This document shows, piece by piece, positions 1 through 5,640 of a DNA stretch of 7,954 nt. Under the pieces are notes generated by a model. The model had not been told where the DNA came from, did no database searches, and was given only the letters and a program-made list of their open reading frames with translations. Numbering within the stretch: the first letter of the stretch is position 1; each line of letters starts with the position of its first letter. This DNA comes from Candidatus Uhrbacteria bacterium (GTDB taxonomy: Bacteria > Patescibacteriota > Patescibacteriia > 2-12-FULL-60-25), in NCBI GenBank assembly GCA_014728435.1, contig WJLP01000103.1, positions 1 to 7,954 of the forward strand, in the 5' to 3' direction. The position numbers and the translations under genes were made by a program.

Positions 1-1011
1 CACTTGCCGCGTTGGATTGCCGAACTGAGACCCGAGTGGGTTATAGGAGGCGATGCGGTGGAAGATTATCTGAAAATCAATCCTTTGCGCCGGTCGTCAA
101 TCCAAGCCTACGTCTCAATCCAAACCGGCTGTAATCACTTTTGTACATACTGTGTAGTACCCTATGCACGCGGCTTAATGCGCGACCGCCCTCTTCAAGA
201 TATTTTAGACGAAATCACAAATATCGCAGCGCATGGAATAAAAGAAATAACCTTGTTGGGGCAAGTCGTAAACGCTTATAAGGCATCTGATCCTCACAAC
301 TTCCATTCAGCTAATCCTTATCAAAATCATTTCGCGGCACTTCTTTGGGAGGTTAATCAAATAAATGGCATCGAGCGCATACACTGGACTGCTCCGCATC
401 CTTTGCAGATGGATGAGCAGGTAATTCACGCTTTGACTTTGCCTAAACAGATTAACTACATTCATCTACCCGTTCAATCAGGTTCAAATGAAATCCTGCG
501 CAAGATGAATCGTAAGTACACCCGCGAAAAATTTCTGGAAATCATCGACAAAATCAAAACTGCTCGCCCCAATATCGCCATCGGCACAGATATCATTGTT
601 GGCTTTTGCGGCGAAACTGATAAAGATTTTCAAGATACGGTGGATCTCTATAAGCGAGTCGAGTTTGATATCTCATACACGGCCCAATACTCCCCGCGCA
701 CCGGCACTTTAAGCCACCGCCTTTTCGCAGACGACGTATCGCCGGAGCAAAAAAAAGAACGTTGGCAGGTTTTGCAAAGTTTGATGGAAGATATCACGCT
801 CAAGAAAAACCAAGACTATCAAGACAAAGTCTGCAACGTCTTTATTGAAACCAAAGAAGGGGATTGGCTCTTGGGTACAAATGATGAATTTAAGCGAGTT
901 AGAGTAAAAGCTCCGGAGTCAACTCTTCAACCCGGCAGCATCATTCAAGCCAAAATTACCCAACCCATGACCTGGATGCTGGAAGGCGAGTTTTTACCAA
1001 ATCAAGAGTAA
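1..1011 (+). CDS. miaB: tRNA-2-methylthio-N6-dimethylallyladenosine synthase MiaB (5' truncated by window edge)
   Basis: This is a radical-SAM methylthiotransferase that adds a methylthio group to i6A37 of tRNAs reading UNN codons, giving ms2i6A37. The reading frame is open to base 1, and the N-terminal UPF0004 domain with its three cluster cysteines lies outside the window. Numbering from the TTG at base 4, the radical-SAM motif is C43-x3-C47-x2-C50 within TGCNHFCTYCVVPYARG. Further MiaB-like blocks are LLGQVVNAY, IHLPVQSGS, MNRKYTRE and TDIIVGFCGET. A TRAM RNA-binding domain occupies roughly residues 270-332. MiaB usually reads GQNVN and SRP where this protein has GQVVN and DRP, so it is somewhat divergent. 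Related MtaB and RimO proteins share the fold, but these motifs and the nearby miaA favour MiaB. The TTG at base 4 is not the true start. The stop at 1009-1011 lies 6 bases before the next gene's -10 box. Confidence 0.93.
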   Translation, partial: HLPRWIAELRPEWVIGGDAVEDYLKINPLRRSSIQAYVSIQTGCNHFCTYCVVPYARGLMRDRPLQDILDEITNIAAHGIKEITLLGQVVNAYKASDPHNFHSANPYQNHFAALLWEVNQINGIERIHWTAPHPLQMDEQVIHALTLPKQINYIHLPVQSGSNEILRKMNRKYTREKFLEIIDKIKTARPNIAIGTDIIVGFCGETDKDFQDTVDLYKRVEFDISYTAQYSPRTGTLSHRLFADDVSPEQKKERWQVLQSLMEDITLKKNQDYQDKVCNVFIETKEGDWLLGTNDEFKRVRVKAPESTLQPGSIIQAKITQPMTWMLEGEFLPNQE

Positions 1012-1030
1012 GCATGGTATAATATTTTTA
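993..1030 (+). promoter_or_regulatory. Extended -10 promoter giving a probable leaderless mRNA
   Basis: A perfect TATAAT at 1018-1023 is preceded by TGG at 1015-1017, which makes an extended -10 element (TGnTATAAT). A weak -35 candidate, TTTACC (993-998) or TTACCA (994-999), sits 19 or 18 bases upstream. Six bases separate the -10 from 1030, the A of the lipoprotein start codon, so transcription should begin at or within a base or two of the ATG. No Shine-Dalgarno sequence could fit in such a transcript. The promoter would drive the lipoprotein gene and miaA. Confidence 0.72.
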
Positions 1031-1383
1031 TGAAGTATTTGACCATACTGTTAATTTTTATAAGCTTTTTGGGAGCCGGTTGTTTTGGCTTTGGCTCGGA
1101 AAAAATCCCTAATCTCAATAAAAATTGCGCGCAAGCAGACTATCCCTTTGCCTGCTACCTGGACAAAGCCATGCTCGCCGAAGATCCAAACTTATGCCTT
1201 GCCGCGGGCGCCAAACGCATGAATTGTCTCAGGTCGTACCAAGAAATTATGGGAGTGGAAATCTCATGCGATGATTTGGATAATCCTGAATTCCGTTCAC
1301 ATTGTGAGGTCGGAGAAATCTTGCAAGAAGGGCAAGGCCAAAACACCTCTACGCAAGAAGTCATCGAGCGTAGCGCCGAATAA
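1030..1383 (+). CDS. Small cysteine-rich lipoprotein with three C-x(8-11)-C repeats, function unknown
   Basis: This is a 117-residue secreted or membrane-anchored protein that I do not recognise as a named family. Residues 2-17 form a hydrophobic signal peptide ending FLGAGC. C18 is the likely lipidated cysteine, although glycine at -3 makes the lipobox imperfect. The mature part holds six cysteines in three pairs: C33/C42, C56/C66 and C80/C92. The first cysteines are spaced 23-24 residues apart, and the second cysteine of the first two pairs is followed by an aromatic or Leu residue (CYLDKA, CLRSYQ). Such short repeats suggest stacked helical hairpins closed by disulfides or binding a metal. 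The last 20 residues are polar and Gln/Glu/Ser-rich. The gene starts next to its own promoter and ends 5 bases before miaA, so it is probably cotranscribed with miaA. Nothing in the sequence ties it to tRNA modification. Confidence 0.82.
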   Translation: MKYLTILLIFISFLGAGCFGFGSEKIPNLNKNCAQADYPFACYLDKAMLAEDPNLCLAAGAKRMNCLRSYQEIMGVEISCDDLDNPEFRSHCEVGEILQEGQGQNTSTQEVIERSAE

Positions 1384-1388
1384 AATAT

Positions 1389-2432
1389 ATGCGAAGCGTA
1401 AAAACAAAAAGCGGGGGGCAAGCGCGAGCCGAACTACCCCGCGTTCTTATCATACTCGGACCTACGTCATCCGGTAAAACCGGGCTCAGCCTTAAGGTTG
1501 CCCGCGAATTAAACGGAGAAATCATCAACGCTGATGCCCGGCAGATTTACAAAAAATTCAATATCGGCACCGGCAAACCGCCCGGCCGCCGTGGCAAATT
1601 CATGGGGCACGATGCCTATCTGGTGCGCGTTCCGTATCTTCGCGAGTTCGAAAAGTTGGGCATCAACCCGGAGGATAAGCCCGGACAAGAATCTCCGTAT
1701 CCGGAAATCCCGCACTATCTAATGGATTTCATGGATCCCGAAAAGATCATCTCCGTAGCCGAGTGGCGCCGTGTTGCTCTTACGGCAATCAAGGGCATCA
1801 CTCGCCGCGGCTATTTGCCCATCATAGTCGGCGGCACCGGCCTTTACATCAAGGCCTTGGTTGATAACTTTGCCATTCCCGAAGTCCCGCCCAACTACAG
1901 CCTGCGCAAAGCTTACGAAAACCAACCTTTAGACAGGCTTGTATCGCTATTGCTGAACATGGATCCTGACGCTGAAACATCGGTGGATCTCAAAAATCCT
2001 CGCCGTGTTATCCGCGCTCTCGAAATATGTACCTTCACCGGCAAACCCGTCTCCAAACTCAAAATCAAACGCTCGCCCGTAATAGACGCTTTTCAAGTCG
2101 GGCTCAAATGGACGCGTGAAGATCTAAAAAAGCGCATAAACAAGTCCATAAATCGCATGATGGAAGAAGGCTGGCCGGAAGAAGTGCGCCGCTTGCATGA
2201 TTCGGGCATCAGCTGGGACGCTCCGGCCATGACATCTATCGGCTATCGGGAAATGGCGCGTTATATCCGCGGCGAAATCCTTTTATCCGAAGCCGTGGAT
2301 CTGGCCAAAAAAGCCACGTTTCAATATGCCAAGCGCCAGGAAACCTGGTTCAAAAAAGACGACCGGATCCACTGGGCCAAAACTGAAAAACAAGGCCTGG
2401 AACTAATCCGAACTTGGTATCACTTTAACTAA
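1389..2432 (+). CDS. miaA: tRNA dimethylallyltransferase MiaA with an enlarged N-terminal insertion
   Basis: MiaA transfers the dimethylallyl group of DMAPP to N6 of A37 in tRNAs, producing i6A37, the substrate of MiaB. Visible motifs are the P-loop GPTSSGKT (24-31), NADARQIY (47-54), IGTGKP (59-64), PHYLMDFMDP (108-117), VGGTGLY (147-153), RRVIRALE (205-212), TGKPVS, IGYREM and YAKRQETWF (313-321). The catalytic Asp is probably D49, but the usual DSRQ reads DARQ. The stretch between the KP motif and PHYLMD is about 44 residues, roughly 35 longer than in E. coli MiaA. The usual TRxYAKRQ reads TFQYAKRQ, losing one Arg. The length of 347 residues is above the usual 300-320. ATG 1389 is the only reasonable start before the P-loop. 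It lies 5 bases after the preceding stop and has no Shine-Dalgarno sequence, consistent with translation within an operon. Confidence 0.95.
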   Translation: MRSVKTKSGGQARAELPRVLIILGPTSSGKTGLSLKVARELNGEIINADARQIYKKFNIGTGKPPGRRGKFMGHDAYLVRVPYLREFEKLGINPEDKPGQESPYPEIPHYLMDFMDPEKIISVAEWRRVALTAIKGITRRGYLPIIVGGTGLYIKALVDNFAIPEVPPNYSLRKAYENQPLDRLVSLLLNMDPDAETSVDLKNPRRVIRALEICTFTGKPVSKLKIKRSPVIDAFQVGLKWTREDLKKRINKSINRMMEEGWPEEVRRLHDSGISWDAPAMTSIGYREMARYIRGEILLSEAVDLAKKATFQYAKRQETWFKKDDRIHWAKTEKQGLELIRTWYHFN

Positions 2433-2440
2433 GTTAAAGT
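2422..2440. repeat. 19-base palindrome centred on the miaA stop codon
   Basis: ACTTTAACT (2422-2430) and its exact reverse complement AGTTAAAGT (2432-2440) flank a single A at 2431. The miaA stop codon TAA (2430-2432) lies at the centre. There is no following T tract, so this is not a standard terminator. Its right arm runs into the 9-base repeat tract that begins at 2434. Confidence 0.6.
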
Positions 2441-2515
2441 CCTTAAAGTCTATCAAGTCCGTCAAGCTCAGCTTGCTTTATGGGCTTTTAACTTTATGGA
2501 ATTGATAGACTTATA
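2434..2515. repeat. 9-base periodic repeats forming an inverted pair between convergent miaA and gatB
   Basis: Four consecutive 9-mers run from 2434 to 2469: TTAAAGTCC, TTAAAGTCT, ATCAAGTCC and GTCAAGCTC. The right side carries related units on the opposite strand. As a result 2443-2460 and 2498-2515 are reverse complements at 15 of 18 positions, including a perfect 11-bp core (AAGTCTATCAA at 2446-2456, TTGATAGACTT at 2502-2512). A small hairpin, CAAGC-TCA-GCTTG (2463-2475), sits in the loop, along with a direct repeat CTTTATGG (2476-2483? and 2492-2499, within a base). The gatB stop (2511-2513) lies inside the right arm. The element could act as a bidirectional 3'-end structure, but there is no convincing poly-T tract. 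Confidence 0.65.
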
Positions 2516-4061
2516 ATTCGAGTTGCCTCCGGATTTCCGTCTCAACCTTCATTGGGTCCGCCTTACCCTCGGTGTCGCGCATTACAAGGCCCACAAACCA
2601 CTTGATAAGCGGCATTTTGCCGTTTTTAACTTCCTCGGCTTTATCCGCGTTTGCCTCCAAATTACGGCGCACAACCGCCTCCAAATCCTCATCTCCCAAC
2701 GTCTGACCCAAGTTATGCGTTTCCATCAAATCCGACGGATCGCCGCCTTGCTCATGCATCAGCTTTAATAATTTTTGTCCGTTTGAGCTGTTTATCGTTT
2801 TTTGCTCCAACAAATGGATAAACTCCGCGAAATTTTCCGGAGTGATATTCGCGTCTTTTATGGTCAAGCTCTTCTCCGCCAACAATCCCGCTAACTTGCT
2901 CGTTAGCCAGCCGCCAACCAGTTTTGCAAAAACCTTGCGCTTTTCCGCAAGAGCCTCGGCGCCGCTTTTTAATTGGTCATCGCTTGCTTCAATCCAAGCC
3001 GCCAGCTCGCCCATAACTTGCTCCACGTATTCCACATAATCCGGATTGGCCACAAAAAACGCGACATTGGCTTTGGAAAAGCCAAAGTCCTGCTCCAGCC
3101 GGGCTCTTGTTTGTGCCGGCAACTCCGGCAAACGCCCTTGTAAACTCTCGCGTATCTCGCGCAAATCCTGCGGCGGTAAATCCGGTTCCGGAAAATACCT
3201 GTAATCGGCGCTCGTTTCCTTGGTCCGCTGTTCAAGCGTTACGCCTCGCGCATCATCCCAACCGCGCGTTGCCTCTACAGGCGGCGTATTCGACTCATAC
3301 AGCGCTTTTTGCCTTTGCATCTCGTAAGCGATAGCTCTTTCAACCATGCGGAAAGAGTTCAAGTTTTTAATCTCCGTTCGCGCGTTTAATGTCGATTTTT
3401 TGGGATAACCTTCATCATCAACTTCCATCATGGAGATATTAACGTCGCACCTCATTTGCCCCTTTTCCATATCAGCGTTGGAAACTTTTATGGCCCGCAT
3501 GATAGCTCTTAACTCCTGTAAAAAAAACTTGGCCTCTGCCGGTGATCTAAAATCCGGCTCGGTTACTATCTCTAACAGCGGAGTACTGGAACGATTGTAA
3601 TCCACCAAGGTCGCCGGCTTGCCCGCCACTCCTTCCGGAGCATGAAAGTTTTTGGCCGCGTCTTCCTCCAAGTGCGCTCGCGTTATGCCTATTTTGACCA
3701 ACTCTCTTTCAGGTAGCGCGTCCTCAGCCGGCATTTCCACTGTTACATTGCCGTCAAGGGCAACCGGAAACGCGAACTGTGAGATCTGGTAACCCTTGGG
3801 CAAATCCGGATAAAAATAATTCTTGCGGTCAAACGCGCTTTTATCCGGCACATCACAGTTCAATGCCAATCCGGCCCGTACGCCTTTCTTTAAAGCTTCC
3901 GCGTTTAACGCCGGCAGTGCCCCGGGTTGTCCGGTGCAAATTGGACAAATCGCCGTATTTGGCGCCGTGCCGTCGTCAACATTGGGGCAGGAACAAAACA
4001 TTTTGCTCTTGGTATTTAGCTGAACATGGATCTCCAATCCGATAATCGGAATCATTTGCAT
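2511..4061 (-). CDS. gatB: Asp-tRNA(Asn)/Glu-tRNA(Gln) amidotransferase subunit GatB
   Basis: GatB is the tRNA-binding and kinase subunit of the cytoplasmic GatCAB complex, which converts misacylated Glu-tRNA(Gln) and/or Asp-tRNA(Asn) to the amide form using ATP and ammonia from GatA. The N-terminal cradle domain begins IIGLEIHVQLNTKSKMF. A probable zinc site is C23-x-C25 with C39-x2-C42. FDRKNYFYPDLPKGYQISQ, HLEEDAAKN, the DYNRSSTPLLEIVTEPD block, MRCDVNIS, TEIKNLNSFR and DYRYFPEPDL follow. The C-terminal helical/YqeY-like tail ends with VGLVMRDTEGKADP. At 516 residues it is slightly longer than the usual 475-490 but appears complete. The start is ATG 4061; ATG 4055 (residue 3) is equally compatible with the conserved start. 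There is no Shine-Dalgarno sequence. gatA and gatC are not adjacent, so the complex is encoded at split loci. Confidence 0.97.
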   Translation of the reverse strand: MQMIPIIGLEIHVQLNTKSKMFCSCPNVDDGTAPNTAICPICTGQPGALPALNAEALKKGVRAGLALNCDVPDKSAFDRKNYFYPDLPKGYQISQFAFPVALDGNVTVEMPAEDALPERELVKIGITRAHLEEDAAKNFHAPEGVAGKPATLVDYNRSSTPLLEIVTEPDFRSPAEAKFFLQELRAIMRAIKVSNADMEKGQMRCDVNISMMEVDDEGYPKKSTLNARTEIKNLNSFRMVERAIAYEMQRQKALYESNTPPVEATRGWDDARGVTLEQRTKETSADYRYFPEPDLPPQDLREIRESLQGRLPELPAQTRARLEQDFGFSKANVAFFVANPDYVEYVEQVMGELAAWIEASDDQLKSGAEALAEKRKVFAKLVGGWLTSKLAGLLAEKSLTIKDANITPENFAEFIHLLEQKTINSSNGQKLLKLMHEQGGDPSDLMETHNLGQTLGDEDLEAVVRRNLEANADKAEEVKNGKMPLIKWFVGLVMRDTEGKADPMKVETEIRRQLEL

Positions 4062-4067
4062 AATACA

Positions 4068-4099
4068 GATATACTAATCCAACAAACGGCTTATTGCAA
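4068..4099 (-). promoter_or_regulatory. Weak candidate gatB promoter
   Basis: On the minus strand TATATC (4073-4068) ends 6 bases before the gatB ATG, the same leaderless geometry as the promoter at 1018. The best -35 candidate, TTGCAA (4099-4094), is separated by 20 bases, which is longer than ideal, and lies inside a 12-bp palindrome. This is a tentative call. Confidence 0.3.
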
Positions 4100-4102
4100 T
4101 AA
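4091..4102. promoter_or_regulatory. Perfect 12-bp palindrome upstream of gatB, possible operator
   Basis: TTATTGCAATAA is identical to its own reverse complement. It sits 30 bases upstream of the gatB start and overlaps the candidate -35 element, as a repressor site could. No regulator is visible in the window. Confidence 0.35.
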
Positions 4103-4124
4103 CCCAACCGCCACCGCCAACCCA
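4102..4124. repeat. 23-base mirror repeat with G-quadruplex potential on the gatB strand
   Basis: The plus strand is a perfect mirror repeat: it reads the same in both directions around A4113 and consists only of C, A and two G. On the minus strand this gives six G runs in the order GGG, GG, GG, GG, GG, GGG, separated by loops of TT, C, T, C and TT. That fits a two-tetrad G-quadruplex. It lies about 40 bases upstream of the gatB start. Confidence 0.55.
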
Positions 4125-4242
4125 TCGTGCAAAAAGCTTCAACCCAGGGCCGACAGGTTGTGGGCCGTGAAGGCTGGTGTGCCTATAGCGTAAACTTCCC
4201 GATCCCGGCGTCGTTAATCATTAATAAAAATTATTCTCAAAT

Positions 4243-4313
4243 AAAAAATACAATCACCGCAATCCATATGTCGTTTAATTTAGACATCGAATAATTATTG
4301 GTGATTGTATTTT
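4243..4313 (-). terminator. Long inverted repeat with T tract, likely terminator of the membrane protein gene
   Basis: AAAATACAATCACC (4245-4258) and GGTGATTGTATTTT (4300-4313) are exact reverse complements, giving a 14-bp stem. The 41-base loop contains a second hairpin, ATGTC (4268-4272) with GACAT (4283-4287). Read on the minus strand, the repeat starts 13 bases after the membrane-protein stop and ends in six T (4248-4243). The large loop is unusual for an intrinsic terminator. Confidence 0.55.
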
Positions 4314-4325
4314 GGTTATTGGTAA

Positions 4326-5534
4326 TTATTTGCCGGCTGTTTTCTTAAATGCTTTATAAAGTTTGATAATGAACACAAAAGTCAGCGGCATTAAAAGCAT
4401 TTGTACGCCTCCTTGCAATGCTTGGCTCAATACTTCATTGGCCACGCCCGCATATCCGGTTGAGCGCAAAAAGAATAACGGTATAGCCAGTACAAGTCCG
4501 GCCGCCATCAACAGCGCAAAAGTGGCCGCGCCCACTATCAAGCCCCAGAGCTGGTTTTTCCATAACATCCCCCACCAACGATTCTTTACAATCCTGGCCG
4601 ATTCCTTAAGAGCCTGATAACCGCTCTTTGCATCTGCCAATAAAGCGGGTATTGCCTGTGAATATTGTACGGATTTGTAAATCATCCAGACCCATGAGGC
4701 AATCAACAACAATGCAAAAACAATCCCGCCTCCTAATAGAACGTTCATATTGGCTTGCAAATTGTCTATCATGGCGGTCATTTCCGCACCCGTGCCACCC
4801 AATAAAGGCAAGAGGGATGAAAGGGCGAACATACCGCCCACAAGCAAGATTAGCAAAAACGGACCCGCTGTAATTAAGGCTACCAAAAGAACCACTCCGA
4901 TATATGGCCAAAGCTGTTGGGTTGCAAGTTGCTGTTCATCTCCTTTGGGTGATTTATTATCATCAATGCGCCAAACAACATAAAAGAGTTTGATGCTGAT
5001 CCAGATGGATGCCAACATGGACGCGATTGCCAGTAAAAAATGCCCAATGCCCCAGGGCGCCCAAATTCCTACCAAAGCCCCGGATACGCCCAATGCCAAA
5101 CCGATGTAAAGATAATATATGGAAGTGTTGATGGTTGTTTTTAGCGAAGCGAAAAAGTCCTTCCAGCTTTGTTTGATTAAATCCCAGGTAAGGGGTAGTC
5201 TTTCATTCGCCGGTTTGTTGTCCGCTATGTATTTTAGCGGTTCCAAAAACAGCATGCCGATTAAAAACACGCCCACCACGGGGAGGAAAATCCATAAAAA
5301 CGCCCATGGGGTTACTCCAACCTCTGGCGCGATTTTCCACAGCATCACAATAAACCAGATAAATAAAGCCAGCCATATGACTGCCAGAATGAGGGTTATA
5401 AGATCCAGGCTTTCAAAGCCTATATACGATAAGACTCCGGCTATAATACCGGATAATAACGGCCACAAAACGATCACGAGCAACAAACCCAAACTGCTCA
5501 TGAACTTTTGCTTGGCTTCTGCGGGTTTTAACAT
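4326..5534 (-). CDS. Polytopic integral membrane protein, function unknown
   Basis: This 402-residue protein has about nine predicted membrane segments, at roughly residues 12-35, 44-66, 77-98, 137-158, 162-188, 208-240, 266-287, 328-352 and 374-392. Charged loops lie at 99-136, 190-207 and 288-327. The C-terminal part has the pattern ALKESARIVKNRWWGMLW, then a long hydrophobic stretch, then IIKLYKAFKK. This resembles the membrane domain found with some glycerophosphodiester phosphodiesterases and in DUF975-type proteins, but the resemblance is from memory and is weak. A similar amphipathic helix (WDLIKQSWKDFFASLK) precedes the fourth segment, which hints at an internal duplication. No catalytic motif is visible. 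The ATG at 5534 has no Shine-Dalgarno sequence. It lies 106 bases downstream of tmk with no clear promoter, so the two may be cotranscribed. Confidence 0.85.
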   Translation of the reverse strand: MLKPAEAKQKFMSSLGLLLVIVLWPLLSGIIAGVLSYIGFESLDLITLILAVIWLALFIWFIVMLWKIAPEVGVTPWAFLWIFLPVVGVFLIGMLFLEPLKYIADNKPANERLPLTWDLIKQSWKDFFASLKTTINTSIYYLYIGLALGVSGALVGIWAPWGIGHFLLAIASMLASIWISIKLFYVVWRIDDNKSPKGDEQQLATQQLWPYIGVVLLVALITAGPFLLILLVGGMFALSSLLPLLGGTGAEMTAMIDNLQANMNVLLGGGIVFALLLIASWVWMIYKSVQYSQAIPALLADAKSGYQALKESARIVKNRWWGMLWKNQLWGLIVGAATFALLMAAGLVLAIPLFFLRSTGYAGVANEVLSQALQGGVQMLLMPLTFVFIIKLYKAFKKTAGK

Positions 5535-5556
5535 AATAACTACGTTATCACGTCAC

Positions 5557-5628
5557 ACGTTCGTAACGTTCGTAACGAGTAAATTAGCTGTAAAATCCAG
5601 CATAACTCGTGATAAACGTTATAAACGT
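5557..5628. repeat. 9-base periodic repeats forming an inverted pair between tmk and the membrane protein gene
   Basis: The left arm contains CGTTCGTAA repeated with a period of 9 (about 5558-5575). The right arm contains ATAAACGTT three times in a row (5612-5638). The arms 5557-5580 and 5605-5628 are reverse complements at 19 of 24 positions, and two of the five remaining positions are G-T wobbles. They close on ACGAGT (5575-5580) with ACTCGT (5605-5610). An inner stem GCTG (5587-5590) with CAGC (5598-5601) continues the hairpin. The architecture matches the element at 2434-2515, although the unit sequence differs. No poly-T tract follows on the minus strand, so it is more likely an intercistronic RNA structure or a repeat element than a simple terminator. 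Confidence 0.62.
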
Positions 5629-5640
5629 TATAAACGTTTA

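Larger units (their letters stand above)
4062..4325. other. 264-base intergenic region without a gene, carrying several structured elements
   Basis: This is the longest gap in the window and I see no credible coding sequence in it. From left to right it holds the weak gatB promoter candidate, a 12-bp palindrome (4091-4102), the G-quadruplex-prone mirror repeat (4102-4124), a GC-rich patch (about 4128-4215), an AT-rich stretch (about 4216-4244) and a long inverted repeat (4245-4313). In the GC-rich patch CTTCA (4137-4141) pairs with TGAAG (4168-4172), and inside it CCCA (4143-4146) pairs with TGGG (4161-4164). AGGC/GCCT (4171-4174/4181-4184) forms a smaller competing hairpin. It does not match the tRNA, tmRNA, RNase P or SRP RNA cores that I know. 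It could be a small RNA, a 5' leader or decayed sequence. Confidence 0.5.

Noticed and set aside
1155..1477. Alternative frames across the lipoprotein gene and the start of miaA on both strands
   Set aside because: They overlap two genes with clear protein features (signal peptide with cysteine repeats, and MiaA P-loop) and have no recognisable content.
2434..2515. CRISPR-like array because of the tandem repeats
   Set aside because: The units are 9 bases and contiguous, with no spacers, and no cas gene is present.
4060..4126. Minus-strand ATG at 4126 opening a short frame that overlaps the start of gatB in another frame
   Set aside because: The N-terminal codons simply read the G-rich mirror repeat, and the frame runs out inside gatB. 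The gatB frame itself is unambiguous.
4140..4193. Short plus-strand open frame ending at TAA 4191 in the gatB upstream gap
   Set aside because: It has no credible start codon or ribosome-binding site, resembles no protein I know, and coincides with the GC-rich foldable patch.
4104..4215. Possible tRNA or known housekeeping RNA in the gatB upstream gap
   Set aside because: No T-loop consensus, acceptor pairing with CCA, or tmRNA, SRP or RNase P core sequences could be found on either strand.
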